Source: Agriotes lineatus
Lineage: Eukaryota; Arthropoda; Insecta; Coleoptera; Elateridae
Assembly: GCA_940337035.1 (NCBI GenBank)
Contig: OW679197.1
Location: forward strand, 38,756,466 to 38,820,465
DNA: 64,000 bases
Direction: 5' to 3'
This document shows positions 31,976-42,800 of this stretch, in pieces. A program made the translations under genes and the position numbers. Below the pieces are notes generated by a model, which did not search any database, had not been told where the DNA came from, and worked only from the letters and a program-made list of their open reading frames with translations. Each line of letters starts with the position of its first letter. Within the stretch, counting starts at the first letter, position 1.

Positions 31976-32610
31976 TTCTGACAATTCAAGTACCGCAGTA
32001 ACTCATAATGCCCGCCAGGGGCTCTAAATTTCACGCAGCGGGCCATAAACGCAACCTTACCCTATTAGTACGTACATATAGGATAACTATTATCGCCCGA
32101 GGGTATAAATACTTATTTACGTCTAAAAACGCATATTGTTTATTGAGCGTGCATAATTCTGTAGCAGCTAAAAAAATTTCATACAAACATTGAAATGACG
32201 AAATACTGAAGGTTAATACTAAAATTTTTATATAAAAAAATGCAGTTTTAGCTTGTTGAGACTTGACATTATATCTGTCAAGCATTCTAACCTAAAAGTG
32301 CTTCAACAACGTAGCCTTACTTATAAGTTCAGTTTACGTATCAGAAAGTACAGATACATAAACAATAGTCCATTTTTTTCATATAGAAATGCAGAGGGCG
32401 AAATTCTAGAAAAACCATTGGGAGCAAGAATAATCGCTAGATTGAATTGTAATGCCCAGCACAGGTGGGTAAAATGTTTTTCAAAAATTATTTTAAATGC
32501 AAAATACAAAATGGTTTCACATCAGCTATTTAAAATGTAAAATAGAAAATAGCATTATAATGTAGGTTTTTAAGCTGTAAAATAGAAAATACCTAGTTAA
32601 TAGCTATTTA
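31976..32610. other. Intergenic, no gene recognised
   Basis: AT-rich. The short ORFs show no family features. Confidence 0.4.
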
Positions 32611-32704
32611 TGCAACAAGTGCTAAAAGTTTACGTTTATGCACGAGACATAAAAATTATGAAACGAAGCCGAAGGCATAAACGACTTTTAGCACGCGTTG
32701 CATA
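32611..32704. repeat. Perfect-arm palindrome
   Basis: The arms around TGCAACAAGTGCTAAAAG and CTTTTAGCACGCGTTGCA, with inner TTTATGC/GCATAAA, enclose a core CGAAGCCGAAGG. It ends where the next element begins. Confidence 0.6.
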
Positions 32705-32714
32705 CAATATTTTA

Positions 32715-33118
32715 TCTACGACCTTAATTTTACTGTTATTAATACATAAATATCGATTTAACAAAGGTTTGCATCTACGACACTTCTAATTTATGTCATA
32801 ATAAGCAGTAGGCCATGCCGCGCGGGCGAATGTTTGCGAATGACAGTAGTCACGGTCAGTTACGAAATGTAATTATTAATACTCCACATCTGACTGTATT
32901 CATTACATAACGCTTTAATTATTTTAAAAACACTTTACTTGTAACGCAAGAAGCAACTAGAATAACTTTACAACTTCACTTCCAGTTCGAAATTGTAGTT
33001 TTATAACCTCACTTCACTTTTAGCACAGCTGATTTCTTGAACCACGGTAAAATATGAAACGTCACTTTTAGTGAAACAAGCTAGCGCTAAAAGGCCTACT
33101 TTTAGTAGTGGTCGTAGA
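32715..33118. mobile_element. PIF/Harbinger-like MITE with TTA duplication
   Basis: The termini TCTACGACC and GGTCGTAGA are inverted, and TTA flanks both ends (32712-32714, 33119-33121), the usual Harbinger target. CTTTTAGC/GTGAAACAAGCTAGC motifs inside form further inverted pairs. No coding capacity. Confidence 0.65.
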
Positions 33119-33121
33119 TTA

Positions 33122-34965
33122 AATAAGTTCTGAAATGAAGAATGACTTTAACTGCACATAATTCTATTAAATATCCTTTCCTTAGTTTTGGGTAACAACT
33201 ACAAACTATCGCAATTGATTGATTAATTGATTTTTTAATATTTAATATATTGCTTTGGTATATAGAGGCCATGCATTACACTAAATACGGTTATTTATTT
33301 ACATGAATCAAAAATGAAAAGTTCAATACAGTAATTATACTGAAACGATAAGATGTGGAAAATTATGATAATGATTGCTTATTTAATTGAATAATAATTG
33401 AAACTCAAAGATTCAAAGTACATTTTAAAAGAAAGTTATTTCAAAATGAGTACGACTTGATGATGGTAACAAAAATTAACAATAAATACAAAGTTGAATG
33501 TTGCATATGACAGAATAAAATTCTATTTGTAATAATTTATAAAGTGAGCACCATTCAAATTTATTTATAACATGTAGCAGGCAGGAATAATGGTAGTCTA
33601 GGATACCAATAAAAAATTGGGATAATTATTAGAATAACAACTTAAAAACAACTACGAAAAATTTGATATAAAATGGATATAAAAATTTTGTAATTGTGTA
33701 AATACATAAATAAAACCCATTAAAATAACGAAGAATTTTAATAAAACGTAAAGGGGTATGTTGGTTACATATTACAAATGAAATAAATAGTCCAAGGCAA
33801 GATTTTTGGAATATCAAATACAATAAAAAACTGGGATTGAAGAAAGCAGAACCAATTGGATGTGTAGCAGAGGTCCAGTACATTGCAGGGAAGGTGCCAT
33901 TGTGTGAGTTGCGAGGGACGCTGGTCCGAGGCCGTACAGGAGCTTTGGTCTGTTGCGGATTGTATGAACTTGGAACGGGATCACTGGTGGAGGATACAAT
34001 TTGTCAATTAGATATGGATACATTGTTAGATGATGGAGATACAATAAATACTTAGGCGTGCTGGAGATGCTGTCAATGGTAGGAGGTTGGAGCCGTCTAT
34101 AGGGCTGCAAAAGGTATCGCATTTTTGTTGGAGTTTGGAAGTATCAGTGCAAAGTAAGTGGTTAAGTTGAAGGTATCTAAATAAATAAAAGGTGATTAAT
34201 TAATATTAAGAAAGAGACATTATAAAAATAAAGTACTTACCCAGATTACAGAGATGATGCTGTCAGTTTGACATTTAATTTAAAATTTAATGACAAAAGT
34301 ATTTTAAATAATATATGCAAATTTGAATCTAAATATCATACAGTCAAAACCATTGTAAAGGATTTTATTTATGTCATATCGATTGAGGGGTGTCACTAAA
34401 CACTGCTTGAAAATAATTGTTGACAGCAAGTGACATTCAGTAATTGCAGCAACAAACAACTAACTAGATTTCGGCGAACCATACTCTGAGAAAAAGGAGT
34501 ACTCATGTAATTTGAAATAAATTCAATTTAATTTTATAATAAAGTTAAAGTTTTAATACCTGAATTAAATAAGCATACACACGTATTCCACTACATAATA
34601 ATATAAAAGAAATAAATCCTTTATAACAGAATACTACTTGAAGAAGGGTCATCGCAAATCACAAAATGATTTATCGTTTTTTAGACCACTAAACTACTTT
34701 TTCTATATCGCTGTTAGCTGAATATTTTTTGACAAATTCTCTACATCGTTTAGCAATAACTGCTTTACCTTTTTATCTTTTTTAATCCAACAAAATTTAA
34801 AAAAAAACTCTACATCGAGGCTCCGTTACCGTTGCTAAAATAACATCATTAACTACCGAGAAGAATGGCAGGTACTCTGAAAACATTCTTTTCGACTATC
34901 ACTTTCTAAAGAGATCTATTATTTGACATCTTTCCGTATGTTAAGAACATGTTGTTGCATACTCT
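33122..34965. other. Intergenic, no gene recognised
   Basis: AT-rich. ORFs at 33837-34055 (+) and 33814-34122 (-) overlap each other, and neither shows a recognisable domain or strong coding character. Confidence 0.35.
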
Positions 34966-34967
34966 TT

Positions 34968-35288
34968 GTTGCAAAACTCCTAACCACACAAATATTTAAC
35001 AACCACTAAATACGTATTTCGACAGCTAGGCTGTCATCTTCGGTAACCTTGGAGAGATACTAACCCGACAAGGTTGGTTGAAGATATGCCCTTCACCAAA
35101 TCACTAGTGAAAGTCAGCACTCTCGCACATTCTAACACTATTTATATCGTCTAGCCCGGAGCGCGTGTTCTAAGTGACAAATCAGGTGTCAACTTCAACA
35201 GAGCGTAAAGATCAGAGTAGGGGTGGGACCTCCATCTTTGTTCAAAATTGTATTATTTTGTTTCTTAATAACGGTCAAACTTTCAAAA
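34968..35288 (-). mobile_element. Penelope-like element 3' end, inverted copy
   Basis: On the minus strand this matches the 3' part of the element at 35738-35945 and continues into CGAAGATGACAGCCTAGCTG and TGTTAAATATTTGTGTGGTT, which also occur at 46926-46994. It lies head to head with the + strand fragment, an arrangement common for Penelope-like elements. Confidence 0.65.
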
Positions 35289-35477
35289 GAATATAGCTGT
35301 TTTGTTGAAGTCAACGTCTTTATAATTTTAAATCAGTTTCCGTAATACTATGACTCGTTTCGTAAATTATTAATTTCGAATACACCTCTTTGAAAAGTAC
35401 AAAGGGCCTAGAGAAACTGTATAATGATTCAGCCTATAAAGTTGTTCATAGATCAAACAACATGTAAAATTTATTGA

Positions 35478-35945
35478 GGAATCCAAAAGACAAATTTAAG
35501 ACTTGAGAGAAATCTGGAATTTGAGATTAAATGTTCCCATTGTGATTCTAAATATATTGGACAAAGTTGTCGTAATTTTGGTACTAAGTTTAATGAGCAT
35601 ATAGCTCATTTTAGATTCAACAGACTCGAAAAACCTAGTATTGCCCAACATATTTACGAAACAGGTCATAGTATTACGGAAACTGACCTAAAAATTGTAA
35701 AGTCCTTAACTTCAACAAAGCAGCTAAATTATTTTGACAGTTTGACCATTTTTAAGAATCAAGATAATACAATTTTGAACAATGATGGCGGTCCCATCCC
35801 CACTTTAATCTTTAAGTTGACACCTGATTGGTCACATAGAACACACCCTCCGGGTCAGGCAGTATAAATAGTCTAAGAATGTGCGGGAGTGCTTAAATTC
35901 ACTGGTGATTTGGCGAAGAGCATATCTTCGACCAACTTTGTAGAG
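35478..35945 (+). mobile_element. Penelope-like element fragment, GIY-YIG endonuclease
   Basis: A frame at 35478-35867 encodes EIKCSHCDSKYIGQSCRNF, FNEHIAHFRF, SIAQHIYETGH and a C-terminal TPDWSHR segment. This is the GIY-YIG-type endonuclease of Penelope-like elements (C-x2-C...YIGQ...R...H...H-x3-GH). The reverse transcriptase is missing, so only the 3' end remains. The last 200 bp repeat in inverted orientation at 35080-35285. Confidence 0.75.
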
Positions 35946-36300
35946 TTAGTCCTGTTAGGACATTTTTAGATTACCTGAACGTACGGCTAATCAACGTAAT
36001 TTCCTAAATTACGACCCCGTTTTTCGAATTATTTCGCCTGAATTTGAGCATATCGATTTTTGTACAGGCATTTAGTGGTTTCTAGCGCACGCAGCTGCGT
36101 TATTCGCTTGTCGCCAACGGTTCTAAAACGTCCTCTTTCTGTGTATCTCGGTTCCAATTTGTTGGCAAGCTAGAATATAATTATCGATACGATGCGCATT
36201 CCTGCACGTTCCGTGAAGTGAATTTAAAGCCTGTATGACACGACGCTAAATTTTGTGCAAAATTTACTTGTAAATTTTCAAGGGTAATGCCACAAAAGGC
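35946..36300. other. Intergenic, nothing recognised
   Basis: No ORF or clear repeat structure. Confidence 0.4.
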
Positions 36301-36456
36301 GAGATTTTTTTTTGTTCACATGCAAATTATTGCGTTTAAATTTCTGGAAACCAAAACTGCGTTAAAAATTTCGCGAGACCGCAGGTCAAGTGGAATTTGA
36401 GCAGTTTTTGTTGAGAGAAATTTGCAATAATTTGCATGTTGACAAAAAAAAATCTC
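36301..36456. repeat. Inverted repeat of about 33 bp arms
   Basis: GAGATTTTTTTTTGTTCACA... at 36301-36334 pairs with its near complement at 36424-36456, sharing CATGCAAATTATTGC. Related A/T-rich words (GCTAAATTTTGTGCAAAATTT at 36244, GCTAAATTTGATGTTAAATT at 36866) may mark a larger degraded element. Confidence 0.5.
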
Positions 36457-37436
36457 TTAAAAAATGTTCCTTGAGTGGTATTTGGAAAGATTATTCAACA
36501 ATATGGGTAGATGACTTTTACCGTGGTCGACAGCAGACATTTTTAACGTTTTACACTATTAATTCAATACTGGAGGTTCCAACACAATTATTATGAGTTT
36601 TAAAACGACGCTGATTTGCAAACTTTGACTTTGACGTTTTGGTGAAATGTCAGTCAAAGGCTACTCACTAAATTGAAATCATTGAAACCAATCGCGCTCG
36701 CGTGAAAACACTGTGACATTAGGTGTTTTCAATTACAGTCAATTTTGATTGGCCATTTCTGACAAATCGAACAATTTTTATTGGTTCGTTCATTATAGTG
36801 TTGAATAATCAAATAAATTCACTGATATTTTTTTTCCAAAACACAATTTCCTGTTTGCAACGTGTGCTAAATTTGATGTTAAATTTGGCATGCGCACATG
36901 CGTAGTAGCAAATCTTTTAAGTGGAAACAGTACCCTCTAGAGGGTATTGGTTGAAGTATGCGTTTGTTTTCATGTTATTTCTCGTTTGTTAGCTGTTTTC
37001 TGAGGTTGGGTTAAGGCATTATCTTAGATATTACCATTAAATGTATTCTAGATAGGAGCGCCAACATTAAACACGTGGTTAAATAATGCTAAGAAAATGC
37101 AGGTTATGTTTATGTTTACATTCCGCGTCATGCGCTGCAGTTTAGTCTGTGTTTGGAACCACGGGGGGTGAGACTTTGCCACCAACAGACCACCACTGCG
37201 CGAACGAGCCAGGCCCGCAGGCAGCAGCCGAGAAACGACAGAGTCCAAAGACGACCAACGTACGGGGCACATCGTTGCTTCGCAGCAAATAATATCATAA
37301 ATTACAATACAATGTACCTACTAACTCATTGTTATCAGTAAAAATTTAAATCATACAGTCCACTTTATTATCTCTCAACTGAGTGCATCGAACATTTTGG
37401 TCCTATCGAGCGCGAATATTATTTATTCGTATGGTG
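36457..37436. other. Intergenic, no gene recognised
   Basis: AT-rich, with a slightly GC-richer patch at 37130-37280. No domain was recognised. Confidence 0.35.
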
Positions 37437-37444
37437 AAGACACC

Positions 37445-37966
37445 CATGATATAAATACAAGGGTATGCTCGAGAGACGGTAACCCACTGCGCACGTGAAC
37501 CACATGACGTCACATTCGTAAGGTCTCGGGTACAGCTTAGTCTCGGGCATGATTATCATGGTCTCGGGTATATCAGGAGGGCTTCGGCATGTTGGACGAT
37601 GGTTGCACGCATTGCACGTCGATAACCCTAACCTCATTTATACGGTTTCTCTCCTGTGTGGATTTTTGCATGTCCAACTAAATCGCGTTAGAACAACTAT
37701 AAGGTTTTTCTCCTGTGTGCGGAAATGAGTTATAATTTACGAGAATCAATAAAATCGCGTATTATTCACACGAAAAATCGCATTTATTACAATTGCGTAC
37801 GATTTCCCTCCATTTCACCATTAACTTGACCCACTACAAATGCAAAATACGACTTTTAAAACGTAACTTTCAAATTGCCACCTATTGATGACGTAGTCTG
37901 GTTCACGCTTTCTCATTGGTCGTTGAGAAAAGCTGCGCTCGAGCATACCCTTGTATTTATATCATG
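37445..37966. mobile_element. P-element-like MITE with exact 8 bp duplication
   Basis: The 29 bp inverted termini start CATGATATAAATACAAGGG and are flanked by AAGACACC at 37437-37444 and 37967-37974. The CATGAT start plus the octamer duplication recall the P-element superfamily (the Drosophila P terminus also starts CATGATGAAATAAC). Weaker inverted similarity extends about 70 bp inward (GTGAACCA, ACGTCA). The interior carries C2H2 zinc-finger fragments on the minus strand and no transposase. Confidence 0.75.
37627..37735 (-). pseudogene. C2H2 zinc-finger gene fragment captured in the MITE
   Basis: The minus strand reads CSN preceded by TGEKPYS, and in another frame LVGHAKIHTGEKPYK. The HTGEKPY linker between C2H2 fingers therefore occurs twice, about 60 bp apart, with a frameshift and the intervening finger shortened. 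The inter-finger linker is diagnostic. The fragment is dead and its parent gene is not in this window. Confidence 0.65.
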
Positions 37967-38343
37967 AAGACACCTGTCCAGTGAGTCGAAGAAGCCAGGA
38001 AGGCAGCGCACACGTGTTCGGCGGGTTTGAGCGAGACGGACAGCTGCAGTACACCGCACATTGAGAGGCGGCACATGCCAGGCAAGTCTATTTCCATCTC
38101 TTTCCCACTCCTAACCTACTTGTTCCGCTCTGTTTAAATGATTTCTATTCGGCATCACACAGATTGTTTCAATTTTAACGCTTGGTTGTGACAGAGTATT
38201 TCAAATGTCAACGGCTGGTTAGCTTCAGATTGAAATAATCTCATGTTCATATATCGCAAAGTTTTGATAATCTTGCAGTTAGGTAGAATCATTTCCGATT
38301 TAATTTATGATACCTATCAGTACCTAGTTGATGTGTGCGAGGG

Positions 38344-38484
38344 TTTCTAATACTCTTTGACTTGATCACCTATAATTACTTAGCAATATTATAGGGAGCT
38401 CATATCAATTTAAAAACTGTTTACGGGAGTTTCTATTACTCTTAATTTGGTTCGTCTATAGTTACTTAGCAATACTATAGGTAT
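38344..38484. repeat. Two-copy direct repeat upstream of BEL/Pao element 2
   Basis: Blocks at 38344-38398 and 38430-38484 share GGGTTTCTA/GAGTTTCTA, ATTACTTAGCAATA and TATAGG. They lie in the leader of the second BEL/Pao element, about 130 bp before its Gag start. Confidence 0.65.
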
Positions 38485-38609
38485 AGAGTGTGAACGCGCC
38501 ACGGCGTACATTGTTGCTGCTTGGCGGAGGGTTACTATTTACTATTACCAAAGAGCATATTGCTCTTTGCTATTACTCTCTTTAGTAATTTTACTGTTAT
38601 ACAGACGAG

Positions 38610-39842
38610 ATGGCTACGTTAAATAGTCTGATTAGGAAACGCGCGGTAATAAAGAGTAAATTAACGAAGTTTTCAAATTTCATAAATAAATTTACACCTG
38701 ATAGTGATTTAGCTGAAGTTAAAATTAGATATCGCGATGCTCGTGAGCTGTTAAGCAAATACGAAGACATTCAGATAGAAATTGAGGATCTTGACGAGGA
38801 ACAAGAAGCAAATCATGAAAGGGAAAGGGAAGGGTTTGATAATCTCTTTTATTCGACAATGACAATAGCGCAAAAATTAATAGATTCTAATCACTCGAAT
38901 ACTCAGTCAGTTCATTCAGATGGTTCAAATCAACCTCAACTAGTACAGGCAGTTGACGTGAATACAGCAGAAAATGCTCGTCTCCCTGTATTAAATTTAC
39001 CAAAATTTATTGGTTGTTATGAGGACTGGCCAAATTTCAAGGATAGTTTTGAAGCATTGGTCAGCCAAAATCCAAAAATAAGCAACGTCTATAAATTTTA
39101 TTATTTGCAGAGTTGTTTAAAAGATAAGGCGACAGAGACAATTGCATCTTTGCAGGCCTCAAATGATAACTTTGAAATCGCTTGGAATTTACTAAATGAA
39201 CGTTTCGATAATAGGAAATTGGCTATTTGGGCTCATATTAAAGCAATAGTGGAATTACCAATTTTGTTCAAGGAAAATGCTATAGCTTTAAGAAATTTAT
39301 TTGATGAATACTTAAAGCATTCTAGGGCCTTAAGGGTTTTGGGAGAACCAGTTGATAGCTGGGGAAGCATGTTAGTTTATATCATATCTTCAAAATTGGA
39401 TTCTAACTCACGAAAATGTTGGGAAACGGAAACAAATACTAAAGAAATTCCCACTTTAGCGAAATTAGAGTCATTTTTAGGACAGAGGTGTCAATTGCTC
39501 GAAACGATTTCTAATAAAAATGGTAATGACAGTTGTCAGAAAAAATATCAAAGATTTGCATCTAGTAATGTTGCTCAAGCTTCTAATAAAATTTCTTGTT
39601 ATTATTGCAAGGGAAATCACATAATCTTTCACTGCAAAGAGTTCAAAAATTTTAATTCAGCTGATAGGAGACTGGAAGTAAATAGAATTGGACTGTGCAT
39701 TTTATGTTTAGGGAAAAATCACAAATTCTCTAACTGTAAGGCAAAGTATTGTGTAAAATGTTCTCAAAAACAATGTTCTCTTGCATCAAGCAGACGCAGA
39801 AGAAAATACTGCGCAAGAAAGTGCATTGTCACACCCCAATGA
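38610..39842 (+). CDS. BEL/Pao Gag (element 2)
   Basis: The 410-residue Gag starts MATLNSLIRKR. The N-terminal coiled coil is acidic (EIEDLDEEQEAN). The DUF1759 capsid-like core reads LPVLNLPKFIGCYEDWPNFK, YYLQSCLKDKATETI and WNLLNERFDNRKL. Zinc knuckles C-YYCKGNH-x4-HC and CILCLGKNHKFSNC-x4-C-x2-C follow. The last about 20 residues (SSRRRRKYCARK) are out of family, because a one-base slip around 39770 moves the protease frame to the neighbouring ORF. Confidence 0.88.
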   Translation: MATLNSLIRKRAVIKSKLTKFSNFINKFTPDSDLAEVKIRYRDARELLSKYEDIQIEIEDLDEEQEANHEREREGFDNLFYSTMTIAQKLIDSNHSNTQSVHSDGSNQPQLVQAVDVNTAENARLPVLNLPKFIGCYEDWPNFKDSFEALVSQNPKISNVYKFYYLQSCLKDKATETIASLQASNDNFEIAWNLLNERFDNRKLAIWAHIKAIVELPILFKENAIALRNLFDEYLKHSRALRVLGEPVDSWGSMLVYIISSKLDSNSRKCWETETNTKEIPTLAKLESFLGQRCQLLETISNKNGNDSCQKKYQRFASSNVAQASNKISCYYCKGNHIIFHCKEFKNFNSADRRLEVNRIGLCILCLGKNHKFSNCKAKYCVKCSQKQCSLASSRRRRKYCARKCIVTPQ

Positions 39843-42800
39843 GAATTTAAGCAATGAAGTCACCAGCCACGCGCTGGAAAATAAACACATGTTTCAAGTT
39901 CTTTTATCGACTGCCAATGTGTTCATATTAAACTTAAAACACAAGCCAGTAAAGGCTAGAGCACTCTTAGACAGTGGCTCTACAGCAAATTACATAACTG
40001 ATAGGTTAGCGAAGAAATTAGGTCTGAAATATTCTAGCACCGGAATTGTAAGAATAGCCGGGGTAGATGGAAATGTTTCTCAGGCAGCACATTCCGTTAC
40101 AGCCACCATAGGGTCATGTGTCAGCAGTCAACTGAAAAGTACATTATCATTCTTGGTTCTAAACAAAATTACCGAAAATTTACCTTTGATCAGCTTTGAT
40201 AAGATCGATATTAATATTCCCGCAGGGGTACAGCTCGCGGACGCTAACTATAGCATTTCAAGTGAAATTGACTTGCTATTGGGAGCTCAAATATTTTACG
40301 ATTTAATGCTGACTGGGAAAATAGAATTAGGTAGGATAATTTTGAGGGAATGTAAGTTGGGTTGGCTTATCACAGGTAGCATAAATTCGCAATATTGCCA
40401 TTATTACCCAGAACAGACTTGTTGCATAAGCGTTCCGAGCGATAATGCCATGCAAAACTTGTTAGAGAGGTTTTGGAAGACGGAAGAATTTCCACACGAA
40501 GCATTTTTAACAGAAGAAGAGGCTGAGTGTGAAAATAATTTTAGGGCTACTACGGTCAGGAATTCTGAAGGCAGATTCATAGTAGATTATCCAGTAAAAT
40601 CTCAAGATCATATATTAGGCGATAGTTTTGCGGGAGCTTTAAATAGGTTTTATAATTTAGAAAAACGATTAAATAAAAACGAAAACTTGAGACAGCAATA
40701 TAATGACTTCATGGACGAATACGAAAGTTTGGGTCACATGGAGAAAATAACCGAATTTCATTCAGAATCAGACATTTTGGCATTAAACGGCAGTGGAAAC
40801 TATTATATACCACACCACTGTGTCCAAAAGTTTGATAGTTCGACGACAAGGTTGAGAGTAGTTTTTGATGCTAGCTCAAGGACCAGCAATAATTTGTCAC
40901 TCAATGACGTATTGCAAAATGGTCCAAGTGTTCAATCGGAATTATTTTCAATCTTGTTGAGATTTAGAAAATTCAACATTGTCTTGTCAGCTGACATTAG
41001 ACAGATGTTCAGGCAGATATTAGTGAATGAAACGCAATGTGATTTTCAAATGATAATTTGGAGGCGTTGCATAAACGATCCGATATCCATCTATAGGTTA
41101 AAAACTGTCACATATGGTTTAAGACCAGCAACGTATCTTGCGACTCGTTGCGTGAAGGAAATTGCCTTAAAATTCAAGGAGAAATATTCTGAGGCTTCCA
41201 GATCAATTATAGAAGACACATACGTAGACGACTACACTTCCGGAGCAGACAATCTGGAAGATGCTTTGTTATTGAAAAGACAAGCAGATGAAATCCTAAG
41301 TGATGCATGTTTGCACCTCCGAAAGTGGCGAAGTAATTCGTCAGACTTGTTAGAAAATTCACAATTTGTGTCAAATAACGAAAAACATTTCATAAAGGCT
41401 TCTGATGAGATAAAGACGCTAGGCTTGGTATGGGATTCAAAACGGGATGTTCTGAGGTTTATGGTAAATGCAAATAATTACACACAGGGTAGGTTTACCA
41501 AGCGAACGATATTATCAATAATATCCAGTGTCTTCGACCCATTAGGACTTGCGGGTCCTTGCACTATTCTGTCAAAGGTGTTTATACAAAAACTCTGGAT
41601 GTCAAAATTGGCATGGGATGAGAGCATACCGGCAGACTTAACTTCAGAATGGCTTTTCATAAAGGAACAGCTCCTCAAATTAAATATTTTAGAAATCCCA
41701 CGGCACATAGCTTGTAAAGAGATTTACGGGGTAGAATTGCACGGGTTCTGCGATGCAAGTCAAAGGGCATTCGGCTGTGCCATTTATGTCAGAAGCGTGA
41801 CGAAGGAGGGTCATGTCACAGTTAGACTATTATGCGCCAAAGCGAGAGTGGCGCCAATAAAGCAGCTTACATTGCCAAGGCTAGAACTATCGGCAGCAGT
41901 GCTGCTAGCAAAACTGTTGAAGGTGGTAATTAGCGAGTTAAGATTAAACTTTTCGACAGTGACCTGTTGGACAGACTCTAGCATTGTCTTGCATTGGTTA
42001 AATAGCCATGCATCAGCCTGGAAGGTATTTGTGGCCAATAGGGTCGCATGTATTCAAAATTTGACTAAGGGTTTTATTTGGCGACACGTCAGGTCAGAGG
42101 ACAATCCCGCTGACATAATTAGCAGAGGGTTAGAAGCTGACAAATTAAAGCAATCCATTTGGTGGTGCGGACCTTCATGGTTACATTTGGAAGAAACCAA
42201 GTGGCCACTTTCAAATGTTTTTGGTCCCATTGAAATTCCAGAAAGAAAACCTTTAAATATAACCTTATTGCAAGTAAATACTGAAGCGATATTCTTAAGA
42301 TTTTCCACTTACAGGAAATTGCTTCGAGTCACAGCTTGGTGTTACAGATTTATCTCGAATGTGTCAAAGGGTAAAGTCAAAACAAAAGGCAGTGTGCTTG
42401 AAACGGAAGAACTTAAGAACGCAGAATGCAAGCTAATCAAGCTAGCACAGCGCGAAATGTTTCAGTCAGAAATCGCAAAATTGGAAAGAGATAGGGAGCT
42501 CCCGCGGAGCAGCAACATATTGAGTTTAAATCCATTTCTCGATACTAACAACATTCTAAGAGTTGGCGGTAGGCTAGTTAACGGGGATCTTGAATTCAAT
42601 AAGAAGCATCCTATAATTTTGCCAAAGGGACATGTATTAACGAAATTGTTGATAAAACATGAGCATCATAAGAATTTACATGCAGGATCTCAGTTATTGC
42701 TTTCAAACATGAGAGAAAGGTACTGGCCTGTATCGGGTTTAAGAACAATAAAGGGACTTTTGAAAAATTGTTTGACATGCTTTAGATTTAATCCAAAGAC

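Noticed and set aside
33837..34122. Overlapping ORFs on both strands
   Set aside because: Neither shows a domain, a good start context or splice-supported extension.
37153..37341. Arg/Thr-rich ORF next to the P-like MITE
   Set aside because: It is short, of low complexity and without family features.
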